DNA from: CAZMRW01 sp964568805 | GTDB taxonomy: Bacteria; Pseudomonadota; Gammaproteobacteria; Methylococcales; Methylomonadaceae | Assembly: GCA_964568805.1 (NCBI GenBank) | Contig: CAZMRW010000010.1 | Span: forward strand, 10,369 to 74,368 | Direction of reading: 5' to 3' | DNA: 64,000 nucleotides | Part shown: positions 9,916 to 19,078 of the stretch, one piece after another | How positions within the stretch are numbered: position 1 is the first letter of the stretch | Layout of the letters: each line of letters begins with the position of its first letter | The notes under the pieces: model-generated | The model's input: the letters and a program-made list of their open reading frames with translations, nothing else | Databases searched by the model: none | Told to the model about the DNA's origin: nothing | Translations under genes and position numbers: made by a program

Positions 9916-11858
9916 AGCATTTTTAAATAGTAGGTTCGGTCAATTTCACTGATGGGAGAATTGACAAATTCAGGATGCCGGTCATCGAATAGATTGAAAC
10001 CCGATACCGACAGCTCGGTATTTTTTAACGCTTTCCAAGCCAGGCGTGCATCCATCGTAACATAACCTGGAATAGCGGGATTGGGCAGGTTGTCCACCCC
10101 CCGGACGACGACATCAAGATCGACGTTATGCCAGAGATTCATGATCGAACGAGCTGAAAACTGGTGATGGGGATCATTGCCCGCGGCTTGCACGCCAAAA
10201 GGGTCGCCGCTATCTGCCTCAAAACGCAGATTCTTTTTAAGATAGGTATAGCCGGCTTTAAGTTGCCACCAGTCGTTCAGGCTGTAACTGCCCCAGAATT
10301 CGACGCCGTAAGTATCGCCTTTCATTTTGTTCCCAACAATGAATCCAACACTTGAGGGTTCCAGGCTCCGCAATTCATCGTAGACGTTGTAAAATGCAGA
10401 GATCGAAAACGCCGACTGTGGCGTCGGTTGCATACGGTAGCCGAGTTCAAAGGCGGTCAGTTTTTCCGATTGAAAATCGGGTCCGCCGGCGAGTAAAAAG
10501 GGCGGTTTGGCCGGAATAAAAGCATCGCGATCGAGCCGTGACGGCGTGCGGGCGGCATGAGAAATGGCTGACCACAGCAGGATTTGTTCGGTCGGTTTCC
10601 AGGCAAGCCTGATATTGGGCTGGACGTCCAAATCGGTATAGTTGTTGTAGGAAAGCCTTGCCCCGAGGGTCAGTTTTAATCGTTCGGTGAGCGTGACGGT
10701 ATCCTGCGCGAAGATATTGGCCAGCGTCAGGTCTTTTTCTCCGGGGAGAAATGCCAGCATGGCGCTGTCGCTGACTTCATCGCGCGCATAACGATAGCCG
10801 CCGCCCCAAACGATATCGTTACGCTGGCCGAGATTGAAGCGATGCTGCGCGGAAATATCGTAGGTGTTGAGTACTTCACCAAATGTGCCGGGATAGACGC
10901 GCCTTGTTTGATCGAAATAAGCCTGAATCTGGAGAGCCGAACCGTTCGCCAGGGTTTTATCCCAGCGCCCGAGCAAATGAGCGCCGGAAATGGACTTGTC
11001 ATCCAGGATATTCTGGTCGATCGAGCCTTCATAAGCATCGCCCTGAAGCATCAGCGTATCCCCGTTTTTCCCCGAATCCAGACGAAAGCCCAATTGCCCT
11101 TTTTCCCAGGAATCATGCACATTGACATCGTTCGCCCTCCGAGTATTATCCCGAAAGAAACCTTTGACATAGGCCCGATAATCTGTATCCTCACCGAGCT
11201 TTCCGCCGTAACGAATGCCTCCGCCCTGCTCGTAATTGCCGGCGCCGGCGGTCAGCAGGCCGCCTTTGGTATCGCCGGCAGATCGGGTGATGATATTGAT
11301 GACGCCGTTGACCGCATTAACGCCCCACAGGGTCCCGCCGGGGCCGCTGACAACTTCAATCCGCTCGATATCTTCGATCAGGGTATCCTGAACATCCCAA
11401 AACACGCCCGAAAACAGCGGGGTATAGACACTGCGCCCGTCGATCAGCACCAGCAGTTTGTTGGCCGTAGTGCTGTTGAAGCCGCGTGCCGAAATCGCAT
11501 ACTGGCTTGAGTCCACTTTGGCCACCTGAAGATTGGGTGCAAGCCGCAAAATTTCTGGAATACTGGTAGCTCCATAGCGGCGTATATCTTCGCGGGTGAT
11601 GACATAAACCGAGGCGGCTGCATCGATCAATGGCTCTGAATGTTTGGAGACCGAGGATATCTCGATATTGGTCAATTCTTCCAGCGACATGCGTGAAAGG
11701 TCCGCCGCCGGGATCGAATTTGAAGGGTTATCGGCAGCTCTGGCTTCGGCGGCATGGAGCATCATCCAGGCCGCGATAAGCAAGGGGCCAAAAATAATGG
11801 TAGAATGACGCCAACCTAGGGCTTCACTGTCATCGTCAAATACGGTGTTGTTCACCAT
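9903..11858 (-). CDS. TonB-dependent outer-membrane receptor
   Basis: 651-aa receptor with a plug domain (about residues 55-170: SVYVITREDIRRYG, VLIDGRSVYTPLF, RIEVVSGPGGTLWG) and a beta barrel ending in the aromatic terminus KMLWNF. A hydrophobic signal segment lies at about 22-42. It starts at an ATG preceded by GGAG. The substrate cannot be read from the sequence. TonB receptors of this type (colicin I receptor or vitamin B12 receptor-like plugs) are often paired with DUF4154 genes, and the 13-bp overlap with the YfiR-like gene supports a joint role. An input function for the chemosensory system is an inference from operon position. Confidence 0.9.
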   Translation of the reverse strand: MVNNTVFDDDSEALGWRHSTIIFGPLLIAAWMMLHAAEARAADNPSNSIPAADLSRMSLEELTNIEISSVSKHSEPLIDAAASVYVITREDIRRYGATSIPEILRLAPNLQVAKVDSSQYAISARGFNSTTANKLLVLIDGRSVYTPLFSGVFWDVQDTLIEDIERIEVVSGPGGTLWGVNAVNGVINIITRSAGDTKGGLLTAGAGNYEQGGGIRYGGKLGEDTDYRAYVKGFFRDNTRRANDVNVHDSWEKGQLGFRLDSGKNGDTLMLQGDAYEGSIDQNILDDKSISGAHLLGRWDKTLANGSALQIQAYFDQTRRVYPGTFGEVLNTYDISAQHRFNLGQRNDIVWGGGYRYARDEVSDSAMLAFLPGEKDLTLANIFAQDTVTLTERLKLTLGARLSYNNYTDLDVQPNIRLAWKPTEQILLWSAISHAARTPSRLDRDAFIPAKPPFLLAGGPDFQSEKLTAFELGYRMQPTPQSAFSISAFYNVYDELRSLEPSSVGFIVGNKMKGDTYGVEFWGSYSLNDWWQLKAGYTYLKKNLRFEADSGDPFGVQAAGNDPHHQFSARSIMNLWHNVDLDVVVRGVDNLPNPAIPGYVTMDARLAWKALKNTELSVSGFNLFDDRHPEFVNSPISEIDRTYYLKMLWNF

Positions 11859-11897
11859 TTGATTCTCCGCAACACAGTGGTGTTTGATTTTGGGTTC

Positions 11898-12050
11898 TCA
11901 TCTCTCGATTGCCGTTTCCGTTCTAATGAAGAGCATGCATTTCGCAGTCCCGGCGAGCATCGCTTCGGAGGATTGCTGTCCGCCGGATGTTACAGCCTTG
12001 ACGCTCAGGCCGGTTCTATGAACGCGCATAATTAAATGTCTTTGTTTCAT
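11898..12050 (-). CDS. Possible small ORF (50 aa) translationally coupled to CheW
   Basis: An ATG overlaps the stop of the CheW gene in an ATGA arrangement and opens a 50-codon frame that ends 40 bp before the TonB-receptor start. The product would be basic, beginning MKQRHLIMRV, with no recognisable domain. The arrangement favours translation, but the peptide has no known relatives that I recognise. The 188-bp spacer could equally be untranslated. Confidence 0.3.
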   Translation of the reverse strand: MKQRHLIMRVHRTGLSVKAVTSGGQQSSEAMLAGTAKCMLFIRTETAIER

Positions 12051-12604
12051 TCAACTTCCTCGTTGACGATGATTTTTGGGTCCGTCAGCAAGCTGAAGGC
12101 ATCCAAAACCACCAGGCGATCCTTGGAAATGCCGCGCAGGTAGTCTTCCCGGATGCCGGTCAAGGTAGGCAATGCTGGCTGAAGTTCACTTGGCGGTATA
12201 CGTCTCACATCCAGTATGGCGTCCGCCAGGATTCCGAATTCCATGTCGCCATTGGAAATGATGATGACTTTATTGAGATCGCTCAGTCCTTTTGTCGGAA
12301 GCTCGAAGAACACCTTGATATCGATTACCGAGAATACTTGGCCGTGCACATTGATGATGCCGGCGACGAAAGGCGGCGTACACGGCAGCGGCGTGAGTTC
12401 ATTCAGGGAATGGACCTCGTTGACATAGCTTGTCTCAATCCCATAGGTTTCATCAGCCAGAATAAAGGCGACGATCTCGATATAATCTGTTTCCGCGGTT
12501 TCCGCTGACGGCAAGGCTAGCGACCGAGCTCTAGACTGAAGGATAAGATCCTCTGAATCAGCGAGAGCTTGATGAGCAGCGCTTGCAGCATCATTGTGTG
12601 CCAT
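12047..12604 (-). CDS. cheW: CheW-like coupling protein (WspD-like)
   Basis: 185-aa CheW-domain protein that would bridge the MCP and the hybrid CheA. After a non-conserved N-terminal tail of about 45 residues come CheW-typical stretches: FILADETYGI, LNELTPLPCTPPFVAGIINVHG, FSVIDIKVFF and FGILADAILDVRRI. Its start codon overlaps the end of the CheR-TPR gene by 14 bp, so the two are translationally linked. It is the second CheW of the operon, as expected for wspD. Confidence 0.92.
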   Translation of the reverse strand: MAHNDAASAAHQALADSEDLILQSRARSLALPSAETAETDYIEIVAFILADETYGIETSYVNEVHSLNELTPLPCTPPFVAGIINVHGQVFSVIDIKVFFELPTKGLSDLNKVIIISNGDMEFGILADAILDVRRIPPSELQPALPTLTGIREDYLRGISKDRLVVLDAFSLLTDPKIIVNEEVE

Positions 12605-14108
12605 GTCGCTCTCTCTTGCCGATAAAAGATTGAATGATCTCCAGCAACCGGCCGGACGTCATCCCATCAGATTCGGGCAAAATATCATCGAAGGAATAGC
12701 CTTTCAGCAGCGAAAGCGTTGTGGCAAAATATTTGTCGGCTTCCGTAAATCTGGACTGGCTGCGATACAGGTTACCGAGCATGAAATGGGCCATGACAAA
12801 ATCCTGGTCAATATAGAGCGTACGCTTGAGTGCCTGCCTGGCCTCTTCCGGTTGTTTCAGCTCCAGAAAGATGACTGCCATCAGATAATAGGAGGACGGA
12901 TTGACGCGGTTGGCAGCTATTGACCGATTGCACCACTGCAACGCCGTAGTTAATTCTCCTTGATCGGCCTGGATTCTTACCATGAGATTCATGATCTCTG
13001 AATTGTCTTGCTGTTCAGCAGCACACTGGTCGATAAGCGCAGCGGCTTTTCTGTATTGACCCAGATGGTAGTAGGCGAGCGCTTGTTGATAGTGCGATAC
13101 CGGCGGTAAGAACTGTGCGTCGAGTGCCGCATGATGGTCGAGCATCTGCCGGATAGGATGAGACTTCACATCGGTACAAGGTTTTTCCAGATCAGTCATT
13201 CCATGCGGGGCAGGGGAATCCGAAGCGGCAGCCCATGCAGAATGGACGGGATTTTTCCGATAGAGGATAGCCCCCGGAAAATTGACAACTTCCCATTGTG
13301 CAAACAAATCCGGAGGGATTTCAGCAGGATTGACGATCAGCCAGCCGCCATCAAGCAACGATTGGAAATGCTGCCGGACAACTTTCGCGGCAAGTCCCGG
13401 TTTAAAGTACATTAATAAATTACGGCAAAAAATGATGTCCATGGCATGGGTGTTGTTCGCGAGCGACGGATAAACCTCTTCTGCCAGATTCAGATAGGAA
13501 AATGTCACCATGCCCTGCAATTGGGGTGCGATCTGGTAACGTCCGCTGCCGAGAGGCAGGAAATATCTTTCGCGAAGCCACGGCGGTGAATTCCGAAATG
13601 ACCAGTCGCCATAGATACCTTTTGCGGCTTTTCGCAGCGCGTGGGGATTAATGTCCGTTCCCAGGATGGTGATGTTCCATTGCTGATAATCGGGAATTAA
13701 TCGTTGAATCAAAATCGCGATCGAGTATGCTTCTTCACCCGTCGAGCAGGCGGCGCTCCAGATTCTGAGCCGTCTTTCAGACTGTCGCCGCGACTCGATC
13801 AGCGCTGGCAGGATGTGTGTTTGCAGGGCTTCGAACAACTTGGAATCGCGGAAGAAATAGGTTTCCCCGACCGTGAGATGGCCGGCCAGAATTTCGATTT
13901 GGTTCTGATTTAGCGGCTTTGACAATAGCCATTGCAGGCACTCGCTAAGGTTTTCAAACCTGAATTCAAGCGCGGCAGACGTCATTCTCCGCATCAGATC
14001 CGACCAACGCTCCGGTGGAAAGTGGAGCCCCATCTGCTCCGTCAGAAACTCACTGAATCGCTGCAACAGGGCAGGAGGCGGATTCAAAACCTGTACCCTA
14101 GCCATCAT
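12591..14108 (-). CDS. cheR: CheR methyltransferase with C-terminal TPR repeats (WspC-like)
   Basis: SAM-dependent glutamate methyltransferase for the chemoreceptor. The CheR domain (about 1-275) shows GETYFFRDSKLFEAL, the SAM-binding WSAACSTGEEAYSIA and FCRNLLMYF. A linker leads to about four TPR-like helix pairs (about 330-480: ALAYYHLGQYRKAAAL, YYLMAVIFLELKQPEEAR, AHFMLGNLYRSQSRFTEA). CheR-TPR fusions are characteristic of WspC and FrzF. The start is chosen at the ATG at 14108, which overlaps the preceding CheW stop as TGATG. An in-frame TTG one codon upstream is less likely. Confidence 0.93.
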   Translation of the reverse strand: MMARVQVLNPPPALLQRFSEFLTEQMGLHFPPERWSDLMRRMTSAALEFRFENLSECLQWLLSKPLNQNQIEILAGHLTVGETYFFRDSKLFEALQTHILPALIESRRQSERRLRIWSAACSTGEEAYSIAILIQRLIPDYQQWNITILGTDINPHALRKAAKGIYGDWSFRNSPPWLRERYFLPLGSGRYQIAPQLQGMVTFSYLNLAEEVYPSLANNTHAMDIIFCRNLLMYFKPGLAAKVVRQHFQSLLDGGWLIVNPAEIPPDLFAQWEVVNFPGAILYRKNPVHSAWAAASDSPAPHGMTDLEKPCTDVKSHPIRQMLDHHAALDAQFLPPVSHYQQALAYYHLGQYRKAAALIDQCAAEQQDNSEIMNLMVRIQADQGELTTALQWCNRSIAANRVNPSSYYLMAVIFLELKQPEEARQALKRTLYIDQDFVMAHFMLGNLYRSQSRFTEADKYFATTLSLLKGYSFDDILPESDGMTSGRLLEIIQSFIGKRERHGTQ

Positions 14109-14554
14109 CAATTACGAATTATCGCTTGATCGAGTTGAATGTCTTCCTCGAGCGAGAGGAAGCGAGTCAGGTCGTGAACCAGAATCATGCCCGATCTGGA
14201 TTTAACCACGCCCTCGAGATAGTCTAAACCGGGAAGGATGGCGTCCGATGAGGTGATTTCATCCTCGGTGCTTTCGATTACGCCAACGATGCTGTCTACA
14301 ACCAGTGCAATCCGACGCTTGTGAGTGCGCGCAATAATGAGATGGTCACTCGGCTTGAGCTTTTTTTCCAACAGACGGAAGCGCTTGCGGACATTAAAAA
14401 CGGGAAGTATCGTGCCGTGCAGATCAATAATGCCGAGTACGATGTCAGGCGCCTTCGGTAAGGGCGTGATGGCGACCGCACGGTATGCCTTTTCCACGAT
14501 GGACATTGGTAATGCACAGTGCCAGTTATCAAGTTTAAAAGAAAGCAGCATCAT
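14108..14554 (-). CDS. cheW: CheW-like coupling protein (WspB-like), first gene of the operon
   Basis: 148-aa single CheW domain: FKLDNWHCALPMSIVEKAYR, LPKAPDIVLGIIDLHG, ILPVFNVRKRF, IARTHKRRIALVVD and a C-terminal DLTRFLSLEED. It is the first gene of the minus-strand operon. Its stop overlaps the CheR start (TGATG). The 470-bp region upstream should hold the operon promoter, facing away from adk. Confidence 0.92.
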   Translation of the reverse strand: MMLLSFKLDNWHCALPMSIVEKAYRAVAITPLPKAPDIVLGIIDLHGTILPVFNVRKRFRLLEKKLKPSDHLIIARTHKRRIALVVDSIVGVIESTEDEITSSDAILPGLDYLEGVVKSRSGMILVHDLTRFLSLEEDIQLDQAIIRN

Positions 14555-15666
<1,112 letters not shown>

Positions 15667-15684
15667 GACCATTTTAATTTAATT

Positions 15685-15698
15685 GCCGTTTGAACGGC
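15685..15698 (+). other. Small inverted repeat between adk and leuC
   Basis: Arms GCCGTT and AACGGC separated by TG, directly after adk. There is no U-tract after it, so at best it is a weak terminator or a processing site. Confidence 0.3.
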
Positions 15699-15718
15699 TT
15701 AACTATAAGTAAAGAGAT

Positions 15719-17131
15719 ATGTCAGGTAAAACTTTATATGACAAATTATGGGAAGACCACGTCGTTTACACAGAAGATGACGGATCTTCTCTGATCTATA
15801 TCGATCGCCATTTAGTACATGAGGTCACGTCGCCTCAGGCATTTGAAGGATTGCGACTGACCGGGCGCCAACCCTGGAGAAAATCCAGAAATCTGGCTGT
15901 GGCCGATCATAACGTGCCAACCACGGATCGGGACAAGGGGATTACGGATCCGGTGTCCCGGTTGCAGGTTGAAACGCTGGAAAAAAACTGCGCTGAATTC
16001 GGCATCACCGAATTCGATATGGCCGATGTACGGCAGGGTATCGTTCATGTTGTCGGTCCGGAACAGGGCGCCACCCTGCCTGGCATGACCATCGTTTGCG
16101 GCGATTCTCATACCTCTACGCACGGCGCGTCAGGTGCTTTGGCGTTCGGTATCGGCACCTCCGAAGTCGAACATGTCTTGGCCACCCAGTGCCTCGTTCA
16201 GAAAAAAGCCAAAAATATGCTGATCAGAGTCAACGGTAAAACGGGGGCGGGCGTGACCGCTAAAGATATCGTACTGGCGATTATCGGCAAGATCGGCACG
16301 GCCGGAGGCAATGGTTACACCATTGAGTTTGCCGGAGACGCCATTCATGCGCTGTCGATGGAAGGACGCATGACGGTCTGCAATATGGCGATTGAAGCCG
16401 GTGCCAGAGCCGGTCTGGTTGCTGTCGACGATGTCACCATCGATTATTATAAAGGCCGGCCTTATGCGCCAAAAGGCAGCGACTGGTTCATGGCCGAGCG
16501 CATGTGGCAAAATCTGCATTCCGATAAAGACGCGGTCTTTGATAAAGTCATCGATCTGGATGCCGCGTCGATCAGGCCTCAGGTGACCTGGGGCACTTCA
16601 CCCGAACTGGTGGTCGCCGTCGACGATAAAATTCCTGATCCGGCGCTGGAAACCGATGCGGTAAAACAACAAAGCATGATTCGGGCATTGGCCTATATGG
16701 ATTTGAAACCGGGTCAGGCGATTACCGACATTGCTCTGGACAAGATATTTATCGGTTCCTGCACCAACTCCCGGATTGAAGACCTCAGAGCCGCTGCCGC
16801 GGTTGCCAAGGGAAAAAAACTGGCAGCCAATATCAAATTGGCGCTGGTTGTGCCGGGTTCCGGATTAATAAAACATCAGGCTGAAACGGAAGGGTTGGAC
16901 AAGATTTTTGTCGATGCGGGCTTTGAATGGCGCGACCCGGGTTGTTCCATGTGTTTGGCCATGAATGCGGACCGTTTATCCGAAGGCGAGCGCTGTGCTT
17001 CGACATCCAACCGCAATTTTGAGGGCCGTCAGGGTTACGGCGGGCGCACTCATTTGGTGAGTCCGGCCATGGCAGCGGCGGCGGCTATTGCCGGCCATTT
17101 TGTCGATGTAAGAACCTGGGAGGGACAATAA
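15719..17131 (+). CDS. leuC: 3-isopropylmalate dehydratase large subunit
   Basis: Leucine biosynthesis enzyme that isomerises 2- to 3-isopropylmalate together with LeuD. Aconitase-family signatures are visible: [12 protein letters not shown], the first iron-sulfur cysteine in FIGSCTNSR, and the pair in [13 protein letters not shown] typical C-terminal segment follows with [21 protein letters not shown]. The 470-aa length is standard. The start ATG at 15719 follows AAAGAGAT. The stop overlaps the leuD start, consistent with translational coupling of the two subunits. Confidence 0.98.
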   Translation: MSGKTLYDKLWEDHVVYTEDDGSSLIYIDRHLVHEVTSPQAFEGLRLTGRQPWRKSRNLAVADHNVPTTDRDKGITDPVSRLQVETLEKNCAEFGITEFDMADVRQGIVHVVGPEQGATLPGMTIVCGDSHTSTHGASGALAFGIGTSEVEHVLATQCLVQKKAKNMLIRVNGKTGAGVTAKDIVLAIIGKIGTAGGNGYTIEFAGDAIHALSMEGRMTVCNMAIEAGARAGLVAVDDVTIDYYKGRPYAPKGSDWFMAERMWQNLHSDKDAVFDKVIDLDAASIRPQVTWGTSPELVVAVDDKIPDPALETDAVKQQSMIRALAYMDLKPGQAITDIALDKIFIGSCTNSRIEDLRAAAAVAKGKKLAANIKLALVVPGSGLIKHQAETEGLDKIFVDAGFEWRDPGCSMCLAMNADRLSEGERCASTSNRNFEGRQGYGGRTHLVSPAMAAAAAIAGHFVDVRTWEGQ

Positions 17132-17766
17132 TGAGAGCATTTACAAAAATTACGGCATTGGTGGTGCCTTTGGATCGAGCCAATATCGATACCGACGCGA
17201 TTATTCCGAAGCAGTTTTTAAAATCGATCCGCCGCTCAGGATTCGGCCCTTTTTTATTCGACGAATGGCGTTACCTGGATCGCGGCGAACCGGACATGGA
17301 TTGCAGCCATCGTCCGCTGAATCCGGACTTTATTTTGAACCAGCCGGAATATCAGGGTGCTGAAATCTTGTTGACGCGGGAAAATTTCGGTTGCGGCTCA
17401 TCGCGTGAGCATGCGCCCTGGGCTTTGGAGGATTATGGCTTCAGAGCCATTATCGCGCCCAGTTTTGCCGATATTTTTTATAACAATTGTTTTAAAAACG
17501 GCCTGTTACCGATTACCTTGGCTGCCGAAGTTGTTGACAGCCTGTTCCAGGAATTGACGCCTGGTTACCAGTTAACGATTGATTTGGCGGAGCAACAAAT
17601 CATCACGCCCGGCGGGAAAATCATCCGTTTCGAAATTGATGAAACCCGTAAACACCGCTTGCTGAACGGTTTGGACGATATTGCCTTATCCTTGCAGCAT
17701 GCCGATAAGATCAGGGCTTATGAGCGCGAACGGGCAAAGCGGGCGCCTTGGTTGTTTGCCGAATAA
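17131..17766 (+). CDS. leuD: 3-isopropylmalate dehydratase small subunit
   Basis: Swivel-domain subunit of isopropylmalate isomerase. The hallmarks are [16 protein letters not shown] near the N-terminus and the substrate-loop motif [15 protein letters not shown], followed by [12 protein letters not shown]. At 211 aa it matches the long proteobacterial LeuD type. It starts one base before the end of leuC. leuB, which normally follows, is absent. Confidence 0.98.
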   Translation: MRAFTKITALVVPLDRANIDTDAIIPKQFLKSIRRSGFGPFLFDEWRYLDRGEPDMDCSHRPLNPDFILNQPEYQGAEILLTRENFGCGSSREHAPWALEDYGFRAIIAPSFADIFYNNCFKNGLLPITLAAEVVDSLFQELTPGYQLTIDLAEQQIITPGGKIIRFEIDETRKHRLLNGLDDIALSLQHADKIRAYERERAKRAPWLFAE

Positions 17767-17803
17767 GCTGGTAACGCTGTAATAAGGAAGTCATCTTGCA
17801 AAA

Positions 17804-17833
17804 GGCATTAGCCGCGCTGTCGCGGCTAATGCC
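17804..17833 (+). terminator. Perfect 13-bp hairpin between leuD and asd
   Basis: Arms GGCATTAGCCGCG and CGCGGCTAATGCC enclose a CTGT loop, 37 bp after the leuD stop. On the plus strand no U-run follows. Read on the minus strand it is followed by a short TTTT. It probably ends or stabilises the leuCD transcript; a repeat-element origin cannot be excluded. Confidence 0.6.
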
Positions 17834-18001
17834 GCTCTCGCATCGATCAACATAGCCGGGAATTTCTTCTTGTTTGTTTAAACATAATAACGGTATTTGA
17901 TTGTCCAGGTGAGTTAGGTGCCGGGTAATACGGTAGAGCATTAATTCTACGCATCATGGGTGAGTGATGCATATATTTCAGTTTTAACATAGGTAATATG
18001 A

Positions 18002-19024
18002 ATGACTAAGGTTTATAACGTTGCCGTAGTTGGCGCTACCGGAGCGGTAGGCGAAGCGATGCTATCCATTCTTGAAGAACGCAATTTTCCGGTTGGTGAG
18101 GTTTATGCCTTAGCTAGCAGCAAATCCGCAGGTAAAAGGATTCCGTTTAAGGGCGGATCATTAACGGTTCAAGATCTGGCTACATTCGATTTTTCCAAAG
18201 CACAGATCGGCCTGTTTTCAGCCGGTGGATCGGTATCGGCCGAATATGCGCCCAAAGCGGCAGCGGCAGGCTGTATCGTTATCGATAACACCTCGCACTT
18301 TCGTTATGACGAAGATATCCCCTTGGTGGTGCCTGAAGTCAATCCTGAAAAAATCGAAGATTATAAAAACCGGGGAATTATCGCCAATCCCAATTGTTCC
18401 ACCATCCAGATGGTGGTGGCGTTAAAACCGATTTATGATGCCGTCGGTATCGCCAGAATCAATGTCTGTACCTATCAAGCGGTCTCGGGCACGGGAAAAA
18501 AAGGCATTGACGAGGTGGCTACGCAAACGGCTAAATTATTGAATGGCCAGCCGATTGAGTCAAAAGTCTACCCAAAGCAGATTGCCTTTAATGTGTTGCC
18601 GCAAATCGACGTTTTTCTTGATAACGGCTATACCAAAGAAGAAATGAAAATGGTATGGGAAACGCAAAAAATTCTTGGAGATTCCAGTGTTAAAGTTAAC
18701 GCGACCGCCGTTCGGGTGCCGGTTTTTTACGGGCATTCCGAAGCGGTGCATATTGAAACTTTGAAGAAAATCAATGCCGATACGGTAAGGGCATTGCTTG
18801 CCAAATCTCCCGGCGTCAAGGTTGTGGATGAGCATACGAATGGCGGCTATCCCACGGCGGTGACCGAATCATCTGGCCATGATGATGTGTTTGTAGGCCG
18901 TATTCGAGACGATATTTCGCATCCTCAGGGAATCGACATGTGGGTTGTTGGCGATAATGTTCGAAAGGGTGCTGCATTAAACAGTGTGCAAATTGCAGAA
19001 CTGCTGGTAAAAAATTTCATCTAG
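18002..19024 (+). CDS. asd: Aspartate-semialdehyde dehydrogenase
   Basis: Reduces aspartyl phosphate to the semialdehyde for lysine, threonine and methionine synthesis. The NADP-binding VVGATGAVGEAML is at residues 8-20. The catalytic cysteine is in NPNCSTIQMV, and YQAVSGTGKKG and the RVPVFYGHSEAVH region follow. At 340 aa it belongs to the shorter USG-1-like branch of Asd. It starts at ATG 18002 behind ATAGG. The position directly before fimV is the common gammaproteobacterial order. Confidence 0.97.
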   Translation: MTKVYNVAVVGATGAVGEAMLSILEERNFPVGEVYALASSKSAGKRIPFKGGSLTVQDLATFDFSKAQIGLFSAGGSVSAEYAPKAAAAGCIVIDNTSHFRYDEDIPLVVPEVNPEKIEDYKNRGIIANPNCSTIQMVVALKPIYDAVGIARINVCTYQAVSGTGKKGIDEVATQTAKLLNGQPIESKVYPKQIAFNVLPQIDVFLDNGYTKEEMKMVWETQKILGDSSVKVNATAVRVPVFYGHSEAVHIETLKKINADTVRALLAKSPGVKVVDEHTNGGYPTAVTESSGHDDVFVGRIRDDISHPQGIDMWVVGDNVRKGAALNSVQIAELLVKNFI

Positions 19025-19078
19025 TCTAAGCTTATTCACATATTCAACTGTTCGTGGTAAGAGCTTGAGGTAACTATC

